DNA of 64,000 bases from Stella humosa (GTDB lineage: Bacteria; Pseudomonadota; Alphaproteobacteria; ATCC43930; Allostellaceae). The stretch's first letter is position 1, and each line of letters starts with the position of its first letter. The notes below the pieces were generated by a model. That model was not told the origin of the DNA. It did no database searches and saw nothing but the letters and a program-made list of their open reading frames with translations. The stretch spans positions 1,686,001-1,750,000 of the forward strand of contig NZ_AP019700.1 of NCBI RefSeq assembly GCF_006738645.1, written 5' to 3'. Of the stretch, positions 19,656 to 28,093 are shown piece after piece. The position numbers and the translations under genes are program-made.

Positions 19656-20558
19656 ATGACCGCATCTGCTCCCACCGTCGTGGCCGCCGCCGCCCGTCCG
19701 CCGCGTCGCGCCAACCCGGTCCTGGAGTTCATCCGCTACCAGCCGCTGGGCACCTTCGGGCTCCTCGTGATCCTGGTGATGGGCACGGCCGCGATCTTCG
19801 CCAATGTGATCGCCCCCTACGACCCGGAGGCGATCGACTTCGCGTCGATGCTGTCGGCGCCGTCCTGGGAGCATCCTTTCGGCACCGACGCCTTCGGCCG
19901 GGACATCCTGACCCGCATCATCTATGGCGCGCGAACCGCGCTCACCATCGGCTTCGTGTCGTCCTTCGTCGGCTGCTCGCTGGGCGCCATCGTCGGCGTC
20001 ACCTCGGCCTATTTCGGCGGCCGCGTCGACCTGACGATCCAACGCTTCATCGACATCATGCTGTCCTATCCGATCATCGTCCTGGCGCTTGTCGTGGTGG
20101 CGGTGGTCGGCCATCGCCCGGTCGGCGGCATCGACGTGAACCTGATCCTGGCCATCTCGATCCCGATCATCCCGCGCGTCGCCCGCGTCGTGCGCTCGGC
20201 GGCGTTGGCCATTCGCGAGATGCCCTATGTCGATGCCGCGCGCGCCGGCGGCTATTCCGACACGCACATCATCTTCCGCCACATGCTGCCCAACGTGCTG
20301 GCGCCCTATCTGATCATGCTGACGGCCTATGTGGCCCAGGCGATCCTGCTGGAAGCGTCGCTGTCGTTCCTGGGCCTGGGCGTGTCCGAGCCCAAGCCCG
20401 CCTGGGGCCTGATGCTGTCGGGGGATTCCTCGAACTTCTACCAGGAAGCGCCGTGGATGATCCTCTTTCCCGGTGCCGCCATCTCGCTGGCCGTGTTCGC
20501 CTTCAACCTCTTCGGCGATTCCCTGCGCGACTGGCTGGATCCCAAGTTCAAGACCTGA
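19656..20558 (+). CDS. DppC-type ABC permease
   Basis: 300 residues, with the N-terminal tail of the DppC group, the phrase HPFGTDAFGRDILTRIIYGA, six spans and the docking loop YVDAARAGGYSDTHIIFRH. C-terminus FGDSLRDWLDPKFKT is highly characteristic. Pairs with the DppB-type permease upstream and is followed after 52 bases by its binding protein. Confidence 0.92.
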   Translation: MTASAPTVVAAAARPPRRANPVLEFIRYQPLGTFGLLVILVMGTAAIFANVIAPYDPEAIDFASMLSAPSWEHPFGTDAFGRDILTRIIYGARTALTIGFVSSFVGCSLGAIVGVTSAYFGGRVDLTIQRFIDIMLSYPIIVLALVVVAVVGHRPVGGIDVNLILAISIPIIPRVARVVRSAALAIREMPYVDAARAGGYSDTHIIFRHMLPNVLAPYLIMLTAYVAQAILLEASLSFLGLGVSEPKPAWGLMLSGDSSNFYQEAPWMILFPGAAISLAVFAFNLFGDSLRDWLDPKFKT

Positions 20559-20610
20559 TCGGGCGGCGCGAGCCGCCCGTCTCAAAAGCCCATCCTCGGG
20601 AGGATATACG

Positions 20611-22194
20611 ATGAAAGCGCTGACATTCCTGTCGGTCGCGACCGTCCTGCTGGCATTGCCGGCGGCGGTCCAGGCCCAGCAGCCCACGCCGCAGCGCGGC
20701 GGCACATTGAACTGGGCGATCGCGGCGGAGCCGCCGACCTACGACTGCCACGCGACCGGCACCTTCGCCACCATGCAGCGCATGGCGCCGCACTATTCGA
20801 CGCTGCTGAAGTTCGAGCCCGGCAACTATCCCAACATCATCGGCGACCTGGCCGAGAGCTGGACGATCTCGCCCGACAACCTGACCTACACCTTCAAGCT
20901 GCACCCCAACGTCAAGTTCCATGACGGCTCGGTGCTGACGTCGGAGGATGTGCGGGCGACCTACGACCGGATCATCAACCCGCCCAACAACGTCGTCTCC
21001 AACCGTCAGTCCTCCTTCGTGAAGGTGGCTGCGATCGAGGCGCCGGACCCGCAGACGATCGTCTTCCGCATGAAGGAAGTCGATGCGTCGATGATGACCA
21101 ACTTCGCCTCGCCCTGGAACTGCGTCTATAGCGCGGCCAAGCTGAAGGCCGACCCGACCTTCCCGGCCAAGAACGTGCTGGGCACGGGGCCGTTCAAGTT
21201 CGTCGAGCATGTCGCGGGCTCCCACTGGCGGGGCGAGAAGTTCGCCGATTATTTCCGCAAGGACCGGCCCTATCTCGACGGCTTCCGCGCCGTCACCATG
21301 TCGTCCTCGGCCATGACCAACGCGCTGGCCGGCCGCCAAGTCGATGCGGAGTTCCGCGGCTTCTCCCCGACCGAGCGCGACCGGATCGTGCGGGCGCTGG
21401 GCAAGGACGCCAAGGTGCAGGAATCGAGCTGGCTCCTGCACATGATCGTCACCTTCAACACCGAGAAGAAGCCCTTCGACGACCCGCGGGTGCGCCGCGC
21501 GCTGTCGCTGGCGATCGACCGCTGGGGCGGCTCGGCCTCGCTCAGCAAGATCTCGTCGCTGGGCGTCCCGGGCGGGATGGTGCGGCCGGGCAGCGAGTGG
21601 TCAGCCAGCCCCAAGGACATGGAGCAGTGGCCGGGCTATGGCCGCGACATGGCCGCCAACCGGGCCGAGGCGCGCCGCCTGCTGAAGGAAGCGGGCCAGG
21701 AGAACCTGACGCTCACGCTGATGGATCGCAACATCGCGCCCTACGTCACGGCCGGCATCTTCGTGATCGACCAGTGGCGCCAGATCGGGGTGAAGGCGGA
21801 ACATCAGCAGGTCGAACTGGCGAGCTGGTACTCGCTGCAGAACAGTGGGCAGTTCGAGGCCTTCATCGACAGCTTCACCCAGTTCAGCGACGACCCGTCG
21901 AACGTCCTCTACAAGTACGCCTCCTACGATCGCTCGCCGGTGGCCGTCCATCGTGCGACCGACCGCGAACTGGACGCGCTCTTCGATGAGCAGGCCCGCA
22001 CCGCCGACAAGGCCAAGCGTATCCAGCTTGTCCGCCAGTTCGAGAAGCGGGCGTTCGAGCAGGCCTATTCGGTGCCGCTGCTGTGGTGGCAGCGCATCGT
22101 GGTCATGAACGACCGCGTCCAGGGTTGGACCATGTCGCCCACCCACATGATCTACCAGGATCTGGGCGACGTCTGGCTGGCCGGCGACAAGTAG
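20611..22194 (+). CDS. Extracellular solute-binding protein family 5 (first paralogue)
   Basis: 527 residues; ATG after CGGGAGGATATACG. Signal peptide ends at AVQAQ. The family 5 pattern is clear: RGGTLNWAIAAEPPTYDCHA near the mature start, ESWTISPDNLTYTFKLHPNV, GTGPFKFVEHVAGSHW and the C-terminal MIYQDLGDVWL. A paralogue of equal length lies at 29328-30914 with shared segments such as SPWNC-YSAAKL and FVEHVAGSHW. It should load the importer encoded just upstream. The substrate may be an acid rather than a peptide, judging from the neighbouring CoA enzymes. Confidence 0.9.
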   Translation: MKALTFLSVATVLLALPAAVQAQQPTPQRGGTLNWAIAAEPPTYDCHATGTFATMQRMAPHYSTLLKFEPGNYPNIIGDLAESWTISPDNLTYTFKLHPNVKFHDGSVLTSEDVRATYDRIINPPNNVVSNRQSSFVKVAAIEAPDPQTIVFRMKEVDASMMTNFASPWNCVYSAAKLKADPTFPAKNVLGTGPFKFVEHVAGSHWRGEKFADYFRKDRPYLDGFRAVTMSSSAMTNALAGRQVDAEFRGFSPTERDRIVRALGKDAKVQESSWLLHMIVTFNTEKKPFDDPRVRRALSLAIDRWGGSASLSKISSLGVPGGMVRPGSEWSASPKDMEQWPGYGRDMAANRAEARRLLKEAGQENLTLTLMDRNIAPYVTAGIFVIDQWRQIGVKAEHQQVELASWYSLQNSGQFEAFIDSFTQFSDDPSNVLYKYASYDRSPVAVHRATDRELDALFDEQARTADKAKRIQLVRQFEKRAFEQAYSVPLLWWQRIVVMNDRVQGWTMSPTHMIYQDLGDVWLAGDK

Positions 22195-22204
22195 GACGGG
22201 AAGG

Positions 22205-22234
22205 GGCGGCGGCCGGCGGCACTCAGCCGCCGCC
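22205..22234. terminator. Hairpin at the meeting point of convergent genes
   Basis: GGCGGCGGC (22205-22213) and GCCGCCGCC (22226-22234) pair perfectly over nine bases; an inner 6-bp stem is an alternative fold. It lies after the binding-protein stop and overlaps the last codons of the convergent GntR gene. It may end both transcripts. Confidence 0.45.
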
Positions 22235-22909
22235 TACCGCCTCTACCGGCCGGTCGCCGTCGGCGGCCGGCCCGCCCTCCAGCCAGCCATGCCGGTGCAA
22301 TTCCTCCCAGCCGCTGCGGATATGGTCGACCATGGCGTCGACCGCACCATCGCGGTCGCCCCGCTCCACCAGTTCCAGGAAGCCCTCGTGCTCCTCGATG
22401 TGGCGCGTCCGGCGGTTGCCCAGCTCCTGGTAGATGAAGGGGTACTTGGCCCACAGCACGCGCACGAAGCTCAGGGTCTGCGGCCGGTCGGCCAGCTCGT
22501 AGAGCCGGAAATGGAAGCGGAAGTTGGCGGTGCGGGTGGCCAGCGGGTCGCGGCCGCGGCTGATCTCGGACACGACATGCTGGAAGCTCTTCAGCTCGGC
22601 CAGGTTCGCCGCCGTGACGTTGGGGATGGCGTGGGCGGTCAGTTCCCGCTCCAGCATCAGGCGCAGGTCGAAGATCTCGCGCGTGGCGGTCGGCACGAAT
22701 TCCGGCACCAGCAGCCCGCGATGGGAGAGGCCGGCGATGTAGCCCTCGGCCTCCAGGATATGCAGCGCCTCGCGCACGGGCGTGATCGACACGCCCAGCT
22801 CCTCGGCGATCTCGGACTGCTTCAGCTTGGTGCCGCGGGCATAGACGCCGGCGATGACGCGCTCGCGCAGGATATCGGCGACCTGATCCTGCTTGGTCTT
22901 GAAGGACAT
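22223..22909 (-). CDS. GntR-family transcriptional regulator, FCD/FadR-like
   Basis: 228 residues from the ATG at 22909 (upstream in-frame ATGs at 22945 and 22957 are also possible). N-terminal winged helix: TKLKQSEIAEELGVSITPVR followed by EALHILEAEG, the GntR signature. The C-terminal about 150 residues are helical FCD type (LRLMLERELTAHAI, FHFRLYELADRPQTL, HEGFLELVERGDRDGAVDAM), which usually binds an organic acid and a metal. It reads away from the CoA-transferase at 23128 and into the importer operon. It is the natural regulator of the island, probably a repressor released by a pathway acid. Confidence 0.85.
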   Translation of the reverse strand: MSFKTKQDQVADILRERVIAGVYARGTKLKQSEIAEELGVSITPVREALHILEAEGYIAGLSHRGLLVPEFVPTATREIFDLRLMLERELTAHAIPNVTAANLAELKSFQHVVSEISRGRDPLATRTANFRFHFRLYELADRPQTLSFVRVLWAKYPFIYQELGNRRTRHIEEHEGFLELVERGDRDGAVDAMVDHIRSGWEELHRHGWLEGGPAADGDRPVEAVGGG

Positions 22910-23035
22910 GTGGCTTCGCTCGGCTCGTTCGGGCTGTTCCGGCATCGGGTTGTCCATTCTAGCGGAAATGCCTGCAAACCGATGCCCGCGACAGCCACGG
23001 CAGGGGCGGGCAATTCCGCTTGGCCTTCTCCGATA

Positions 23036-23052
23036 CAGAATATATTTTATAG
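23036..23052 (-). promoter_or_regulatory. AT-rich motif, candidate GntR-family site (site 2)
   Basis: On the minus strand it reads CTATAAAATATATTCTG. It shares 13 of 17 bases with site 1 at 16591-16607. It lies between the divergent GntR and CoA-transferase genes, 75 bases upstream of the latter, where an autoregulatory operator would be expected. Confidence 0.4.
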
Positions 23053-23127
23053 CCAAATTGTCGAGCGTTGGCCGCCATCCCCGGCCGCCATGCGTCGACA
23101 GGCCCAGGAAATCAGGGAAATCAGGTG

Positions 23128-24261
23128 ATGGAAGCGTTTCGGCCCTATTCGGGAATCCGGATTCTCGACCTCACGCACAATCTCGGCCGCTATGCGACGC
23201 GGCTTTTCGGCGACCTGGGAGCGGAGGTGATCCGCGTCGAGCCGCCCGAAGGCCTGCCGGACCGCCGCCTGGCCGAGCAGCCGGGCCGCAACAGCCCGGA
23301 CTATGCGTTCAGCTTCTTCAACGCCAGCAAGCGCAGCATCGTGCTCGACCTGGCGGCCGAGAAGGGGCGGGCGACCTTCGCCGCCATGGCCAAGGACGCC
23401 CATGTCGTGTTCCTGGAGCGCGGGGCGCCGCTGGCCGACGAGATCGGCTGGGTGCGCGAGCAGAATCCGGGCGCGGTCGTAACGCTGGTGTCGCCCTACG
23501 GCATGGGCGGGCCGATGGAACATGCGCCGACCAGCGACCTCGTCCTGCAGGCCGCCGGCGGCATCGCCTGGATGACGGGCCGTGACGGCGAGCCGCCCTT
23601 GCGCCTGCCGGTCGACCAGTCGGTCATGATCACGTCGGTCTATGCCGCGGCTGCCACCGCCATGTGCCTCTTCGATGCCGAGACGGGCGGGACGGGCCAT
23701 GTCGTCGACGTGTCGGCGCAGGAATGCATCGCGCATTCGCTGCAGAACGCCATCCAGGTCTACGACCTCGAACGGCGCATCTCGCACCGCGCCGGCGAGG
23801 GCACGCGTGACGCCAGCGAGGACATCTACACCTGCAAGGACGGCCAGGTGTTCCTGGCCTCGCCGCCGACGCTGGGCATCTCGTGGAAGCAGCTCCTGGC
23901 CTGGATGGGCGAGACCAGCCATCCGTCGCTGGCCGAGTTCGGCAAGGAGCGCTGGCTCGACCGCCGCTGGCGCCAGACGGCCGAGGCCAAGGGGCTGTTC
24001 CGGCCGCTGTTCGAGGCCTTCATCGCCGACTACACCCGCGACGAGCTGCTGGCCCAGGCCCTCAAGCGCAAGGTGGTGATGGCGCCGGTGGCCCGCATCG
24101 CCGACGTGCTGGGCGACCGCCAGCTCGCCTATCGCAACTACTTCATCCAGATGGCCGACCCGCGCTTCGAGCGCCCGGTGCAGTTCCCGGGCGCCCCATA
24201 CAAGCTGTCCGAGCCGGTCTGGGCCGCCACGCCCGCGCCCGCACTCGGCGCCCGCGGCTAG
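23128..24261 (+). CDS. Class III CoA-transferase (CaiB/BaiF family), member 1
   Basis: 377 residues; ATG chosen because it opens the conserved start SGIRILDLTHNLGRYATRL; a longer reading from 23068 lacks family similarity. FGDLGAEVIRVEPPEG and a candidate catalytic Asp in LPVDQSVMITSV are visible. Class III enzymes move CoA between carboxylic acids through an aspartyl thioester. This member is the most divergent of the three here (its pattern is SAQECIAHSLQN rather than the usual SLL/SQIES). It is followed after 25 bases by member 2, which suggests a two-subunit or two-step activation. Confidence 0.85.
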   Translation: MEAFRPYSGIRILDLTHNLGRYATRLFGDLGAEVIRVEPPEGLPDRRLAEQPGRNSPDYAFSFFNASKRSIVLDLAAEKGRATFAAMAKDAHVVFLERGAPLADEIGWVREQNPGAVVTLVSPYGMGGPMEHAPTSDLVLQAAGGIAWMTGRDGEPPLRLPVDQSVMITSVYAAAATAMCLFDAETGGTGHVVDVSAQECIAHSLQNAIQVYDLERRISHRAGEGTRDASEDIYTCKDGQVFLASPPTLGISWKQLLAWMGETSHPSLAEFGKERWLDRRWRQTAEAKGLFRPLFEAFIADYTRDELLAQALKRKVVMAPVARIADVLGDRQLAYRNYFIQMADPRFERPVQFPGAPYKLSEPVWAATPAPALGARG

Positions 24262-24286
24262 TCGACACAAAGGAAAGGGCAGGATC

Positions 24287-25504
24287 ATGCGACCCGACTT
24301 CCTTCGCGGCATCCGGTTTGCCGATTTCACCTGGGCCGGCGCCGGCCCCTTCGGCACCAAGGTCTTCTCCGACTTCGGGGCAGAGGTCCTGAAGGTCGAG
24401 AGCATGTCCCGGCCGGACCCGGTCCGGCGTGGCGTCCCCTACAAGGACGGCATCGCCGGCATCAACCGCAGCGGCTACTTCGCCTCGCGCAACACTGGCA
24501 AGAAGAGTGTCGCGATCAACCTGAAGGAGCCGGACGGGCTGCAGCTCGCCCGCGACCTGGTCGCCCAGTCCGACGTCGTCAGCAACAATTTCGGCCCGGG
24601 CGCCATGGAGCGGCTGGGCCTGGGCTATGACGACCTGAAGAAGATCAAGCCGGACATCATCTATCTGGCGATGCCGATGTATGGCGAGGATGGGCCGTTC
24701 TCCTCGCTGCTGGGCGTCGGCATGACGATCAGCGCCGTCACCGGCCTGATGTGGATGACGGCCTATGGCCCGAACGACCCGGTCGGCCCCGGCACACATT
24801 ATCCCGACCATGCCGCCAACCCCTACCACGCGGCCTTTGCCGTGCTGGCGGCGCTGCGCTACCGCCGCCACACCGGGCGGGGCATGAAGATCGACCTGTC
24901 GCAGATCGAATCGACCGCCAACTTCGTCGGGCCGGCCCTGGTCGAGGCGGCGGCATCCGGCCGCGAGCCGCCGCAGATCGGCAACCGCTCGCGCGAGCAC
25001 GCCCCGCACAACATCTTCCGCTGCCGCGGCGAGGATGCCTGGGTCGCGGTCGCGGTCGAGGGCGATCACGAGTGGCTGGCGCTCGCCGCCGCCATGGGCC
25101 GCCAGGACCTGGCCGGCCGCGCCGACCTGCGCACCGCCCAGGGCCGCCTGGCCGCGATCGACGAGCTCGAGGCTGCGGTCGGCGCCTGGACGGCCGAGCG
25201 CACCCCCGACGAGGTCGCCGGCCCCTTGCAGACGGCCGGCGTGGCCGCTGCCCGCGTCGCCTGTTCCAAGGACCTGGTCGAGGACGACCCGCAGCTCGCC
25301 GCCCGCGGCTACTGGCAGACGCTCGACCATCCCGAGATGGGGCCGTCGCTCTTCAACTCGCCGCCCTACCGCATCGACGGCGAACGGGTGGAGCTGAAGC
25401 GCCAGCCGCTCTTCGGCGAGCACACGCACGAGATCCTGACCGGCGTCCTCGGATTGTCCGAGGAGCGGGTGAAAGAACTGAACGATCGGGGAATCCTCGG
25501 ATGA
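24287..25504 (+). CDS. Class III CoA-transferase (CaiB/BaiF family), member 2
   Basis: 405 residues; ATG after AAAGGAAAGGGCAGG. Conserved segments: IRFADFTWAGAGPFGTKVFS, FGAEVLKVES, ATGRKSVAINLK-like NTGKKSVAINLKEPDG, candidate catalytic Asp in THYPDHAANPYHAAFAVLAA and HTGRGMKIDLSQIES. It should activate an organic acid using a donor acyl-CoA. The stop overlaps the start of the thiolase-like gene (ATGA), which places both in one pathway. Confidence 0.87.
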   Translation: MRPDFLRGIRFADFTWAGAGPFGTKVFSDFGAEVLKVESMSRPDPVRRGVPYKDGIAGINRSGYFASRNTGKKSVAINLKEPDGLQLARDLVAQSDVVSNNFGPGAMERLGLGYDDLKKIKPDIIYLAMPMYGEDGPFSSLLGVGMTISAVTGLMWMTAYGPNDPVGPGTHYPDHAANPYHAAFAVLAALRYRRHTGRGMKIDLSQIESTANFVGPALVEAAASGREPPQIGNRSREHAPHNIFRCRGEDAWVAVAVEGDHEWLALAAAMGRQDLAGRADLRTAQGRLAAIDELEAAVGAWTAERTPDEVAGPLQTAGVAAARVACSKDLVEDDPQLAARGYWQTLDHPEMGPSLFNSPPYRIDGERVELKRQPLFGEHTHEILTGVLGLSEERVKELNDRGILG

Positions 25505-26721
25505 CCAGCGGACTTGTAACCAGCGGACTTGCGACCAGGCAGGCGGGCGCCGGGCGCCATCCCAACCCGCGCATCCGGCGCGCGGCCGCCGTCGTCGGCG
25601 TCGGCCACAGCGACTGGGTCGGCGATTGGGCGCGCACGCGCGCCGGCGAGAAGCCGACCGATGCCTGCGGCTACGGCATGCAGGCGTTCAATGCCGCGCT
25701 GAAGGATTCCGGCATCGACCGCAGCATCATCGACGGGCTGATCGTCGGGCCGACGACCGCCTACGAGCGCATGGGCGAGCTGCTGGGCATCAACCCGCGC
25801 TGGGGCGACCAGTCCGACGCGGTGATGTCGGTCCTCCAGGCGGTGATGGCGATCGAGAGCGGCTTTGCCGACGTTGTGGCGCTCGTCTACGGCAACGACC
25901 AGCGCTCGGTCGGCACGCAGTATGGCGGGCCGGACGCGATGGGCGGCAACGCCTTCCTGTCCTATGTCTACCACGCGCCCTGGGGGCTCACCTCGCAGGG
26001 GGCGCTCTATGCCCTGACGCTCCAGGCCTACAAGCACGCCCACGGCTTCACCGAGCGCGATCTGGGCGAGGTGGCGGTGGCCCAGCGCGGCTGGTCGTCG
26101 CTCAACCCCAACGCCATCATGCGCGAGCGCATCACGGTCGACGACTACATGGCGTCGCGCTACGTCTGCGAGCCGCTGCACCTCTTCGACTATTGCCTGA
26201 TCAACGACGGCGGCGTGGCGCTCATCATCGCCGAGGCCGACATCGCCCGGCGCATCTCCTCCAAGCCGGTCTACATCGAGGCGGCCGGCCGCTCCGACCT
26301 GAATCACGGCGCCACCAGCCTGGAGCCGCGCCTGACGGACTTCTACCTGCCGGCCCAGCAGGCGGTGGCCCAGCAGGTCTTCGACATGGCGGGGATGGGG
26401 CCGAAGGACATGGACGTGTTCCAGGTCTATGACAGCTTCTCGGTCCATGTGCCGCTGGCACTCGAGGGCTACGGCTATTGCGCGGTCGGCGATGCCGGCA
26501 AGTTCCTGCGCGAATCCGGCGTCGGCCCCGGCGGCAAGCTGCCGACCAACACCGGCGGCGGCCACCTGTCGGAGACCTACATGCAGGGCTGGGCGCACCA
26601 GATCGAATGCGTGCGCCAGCTCCGCGGCGAATGCGGCGACCGCCAGGTCGCCGACTGCCGCAACGTCCACTACTCCTCGGACGTCGCCGGCAAGGCCGTC
26701 TCCATCATCTACAGCCGCTAG
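25501..26721 (+). CDS. Thiolase-like protein lacking the catalytic Cys (Ltp2/SCP-x-like)
   Basis: 406 residues. Thiolase fold segments are visible: AAVVGVGHSDWVGDW, VMSVLQAVMAIESGFADVV and, near the end, PTNTGGGHLSETYMQGWAH. The nucleophile position that normally holds Cys reads DQSDAVMSVLQ, so Claisen chemistry by the usual mechanism is unlikely. The C-terminal GGGH motif remains. Lipid-transfer-like thiolases of this type work with a DUF35 partner, which is exactly the next gene, and known ones (Ltp2) are aldol lyases on CoA thioesters. The odd N-terminus repeats TSGL twice. A retro-aldol role is inferred. Confidence 0.8.
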   Translation: MTSGLVTSGLATRQAGAGRHPNPRIRRAAAVVGVGHSDWVGDWARTRAGEKPTDACGYGMQAFNAALKDSGIDRSIIDGLIVGPTTAYERMGELLGINPRWGDQSDAVMSVLQAVMAIESGFADVVALVYGNDQRSVGTQYGGPDAMGGNAFLSYVYHAPWGLTSQGALYALTLQAYKHAHGFTERDLGEVAVAQRGWSSLNPNAIMRERITVDDYMASRYVCEPLHLFDYCLINDGGVALIIAEADIARRISSKPVYIEAAGRSDLNHGATSLEPRLTDFYLPAQQAVAQQVFDMAGMGPKDMDVFQVYDSFSVHVPLALEGYGYCAVGDAGKFLRESGVGPGGKLPTNTGGGHLSETYMQGWAHQIECVRQLRGECGDRQVADCRNVHYSSDVAGKAVSIIYSR

Positions 26722-26732
26722 GGGACCAGCCC

Positions 26733-27143
26733 ATGGCCGCGACCGACGTCCGCACGCCCCGCCGGGTGATGGGGCTCTACGACAAGCCGATGTGGGAAAG
26801 CATCGACGCCCGCGAGATGAAGCTGCAGCGCTGCACCGGCTGCGGCACCTTCCAGTATCCGCCAGGGCCGGGCTGCCATGCCTGCCTGTCGATGGAGCTG
26901 GAGTGGATTCCCGTCTCCGGGCGCGCGACGATCCTTTCCTGGGTCGTCTTTCACCGGCAATATCTGCCGGCCTATCCGGCACCCTACAATTCCATCGCGG
27001 TCCGGCTCGAAGAGGGACCGATCATGATCAGCAATCTGGAGGGAGAGACACCGTCCGGCACCTGGATCGGCGAGCGGGTGAAGCTCGTCTATGTCACGAT
27101 GCCCGACGGCGTGATCCTGCCCAGGTTCGAACTCGATCGCTGA
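26733..27143 (+). CDS. DUF35 OB-fold zinc-ribbon protein, partner of thiolase-like enzyme
   Basis: 136 residues. Residues about 33-52 hold a zinc ribbon (CTGCGTFQYPPGPGCHAC, two CxxC pairs). After that comes an OB-fold (SGRATILSWVVFHRQYLPAY, GERVKLVYVTMPDGV). DUF35 proteins bind acyl-CoA and form complexes with thiolase-like or aldolase enzymes. It starts 11 bases after the thiolase-like stop. Confidence 0.88.
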   Translation: MAATDVRTPRRVMGLYDKPMWESIDAREMKLQRCTGCGTFQYPPGPGCHACLSMELEWIPVSGRATILSWVVFHRQYLPAYPAPYNSIAVRLEEGPIMISNLEGETPSGTWIGERVKLVYVTMPDGVILPRFELDR

Positions 27144-27181
27144 CGTCTCGAGCGATCGAACAGGAACGAGGAAACAAGAAG

Positions 27182-28093
27182 ATGTCGTTGGAAGGTTCCC
27201 AATACGCCGACTTCACCGTCTGGCGTTCGATGCTGTTCGTGCCCGTCAACGTCAAGAAGTACGTCGACAAGGCGCATGAGCGCGGCGCGGATGCGATCAT
27301 CCTCGACCTCGAGGACAGCATCGCCCCCAACGACAAGGCGGCCGCCCGCGACATGGTCGAGGCCGCGGCCCCGATCGTGTCGCAGTCCGGCTCCGACGTG
27401 ATCGTGCGGATCAATCGGCCGATCGAACTGGCGGTCCGCGACATCGAAGCCGTGGTCTCGTCGGGCGTCGAGGCGCTGATGGTGCCCAAGATCGACAGCG
27501 CCAGCCACATCCGCCTGCTGGCGGAACTGGTTGACACGATCGAGGCGAAGAAGGGCGTGAAGCGCGGCCAGACCAAGTTCATCGCCATGGTCGAGACCGC
27601 GGCCGCCTTTCCCCGCATGTTCGAGATCGCCTCGGCCCACCCCCGCGTCGTGGCACTGACGCTGGGCAGCGAGGACTTCGCGTCCTCGCTCGGCGCCGAG
27701 CCCAGCGCCGAGATGCTGCTCTATCCCAAGCAGCAGGCGGTGATCGCGGCCCGCGCCGCCGGCATCGTGCCGATCGGCACCATCGGCTCGGTCGCCAACT
27801 TCGCCGACGTCGAGGGCTATCGCGCGACGATCAAGCGCTCGGTGCGGTTCGGCTTCGAGGGCAGCGCCTGCATCCATCCCAGCATCGTCCCGCTGCTGAA
27901 CGAGGGCTTCAGCCCGAGTGCTGAGGAACTCGACTACGCCCAGCGCATGGTCGACGCCTACAAGCAGGCCTATGCCGAGGGCCGAGGCTCGGTCACCTTC
28001 GAGGGCAAGATGATCGACATTCCGATCGTCGAGCGGGCCGAGCGGGTGATCGACCGGGCGCGGCGCCTGGAGGCCCGGAGGAACCGGCGATGA
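27182..28093 (+). CDS. CitE/HpcH-type acyl-CoA lyase, first of two
   Basis: 303 residues; ATG after GGAAACAAG. Family motifs: MLFVPVNVKKYVDKAHERGA, ILDLEDSI, MVETAAAFPRMFEIA with the metal-binding Glu and LGSEDFASSLGAEP with the metal-binding Asp, then the CIHPSIVPLLNE tail. Such enzymes cleave malyl-, methylmalyl- or citramalyl-CoA into a short acyl-CoA and a keto acid. Next to three CoA-transferases this strongly suggests activation and then cleavage of a 3-hydroxyacyl-CoA. The stop overlaps CoA-transferase member 3. Confidence 0.88.
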   Translation: MSLEGSQYADFTVWRSMLFVPVNVKKYVDKAHERGADAIILDLEDSIAPNDKAAARDMVEAAAPIVSQSGSDVIVRINRPIELAVRDIEAVVSSGVEALMVPKIDSASHIRLLAELVDTIEAKKGVKRGQTKFIAMVETAAAFPRMFEIASAHPRVVALTLGSEDFASSLGAEPSAEMLLYPKQQAVIAARAAGIVPIGTIGSVANFADVEGYRATIKRSVRFGFEGSACIHPSIVPLLNEGFSPSAEELDYAQRMVDAYKQAYAEGRGSVTFEGKMIDIPIVERAERVIDRARRLEARRNRR

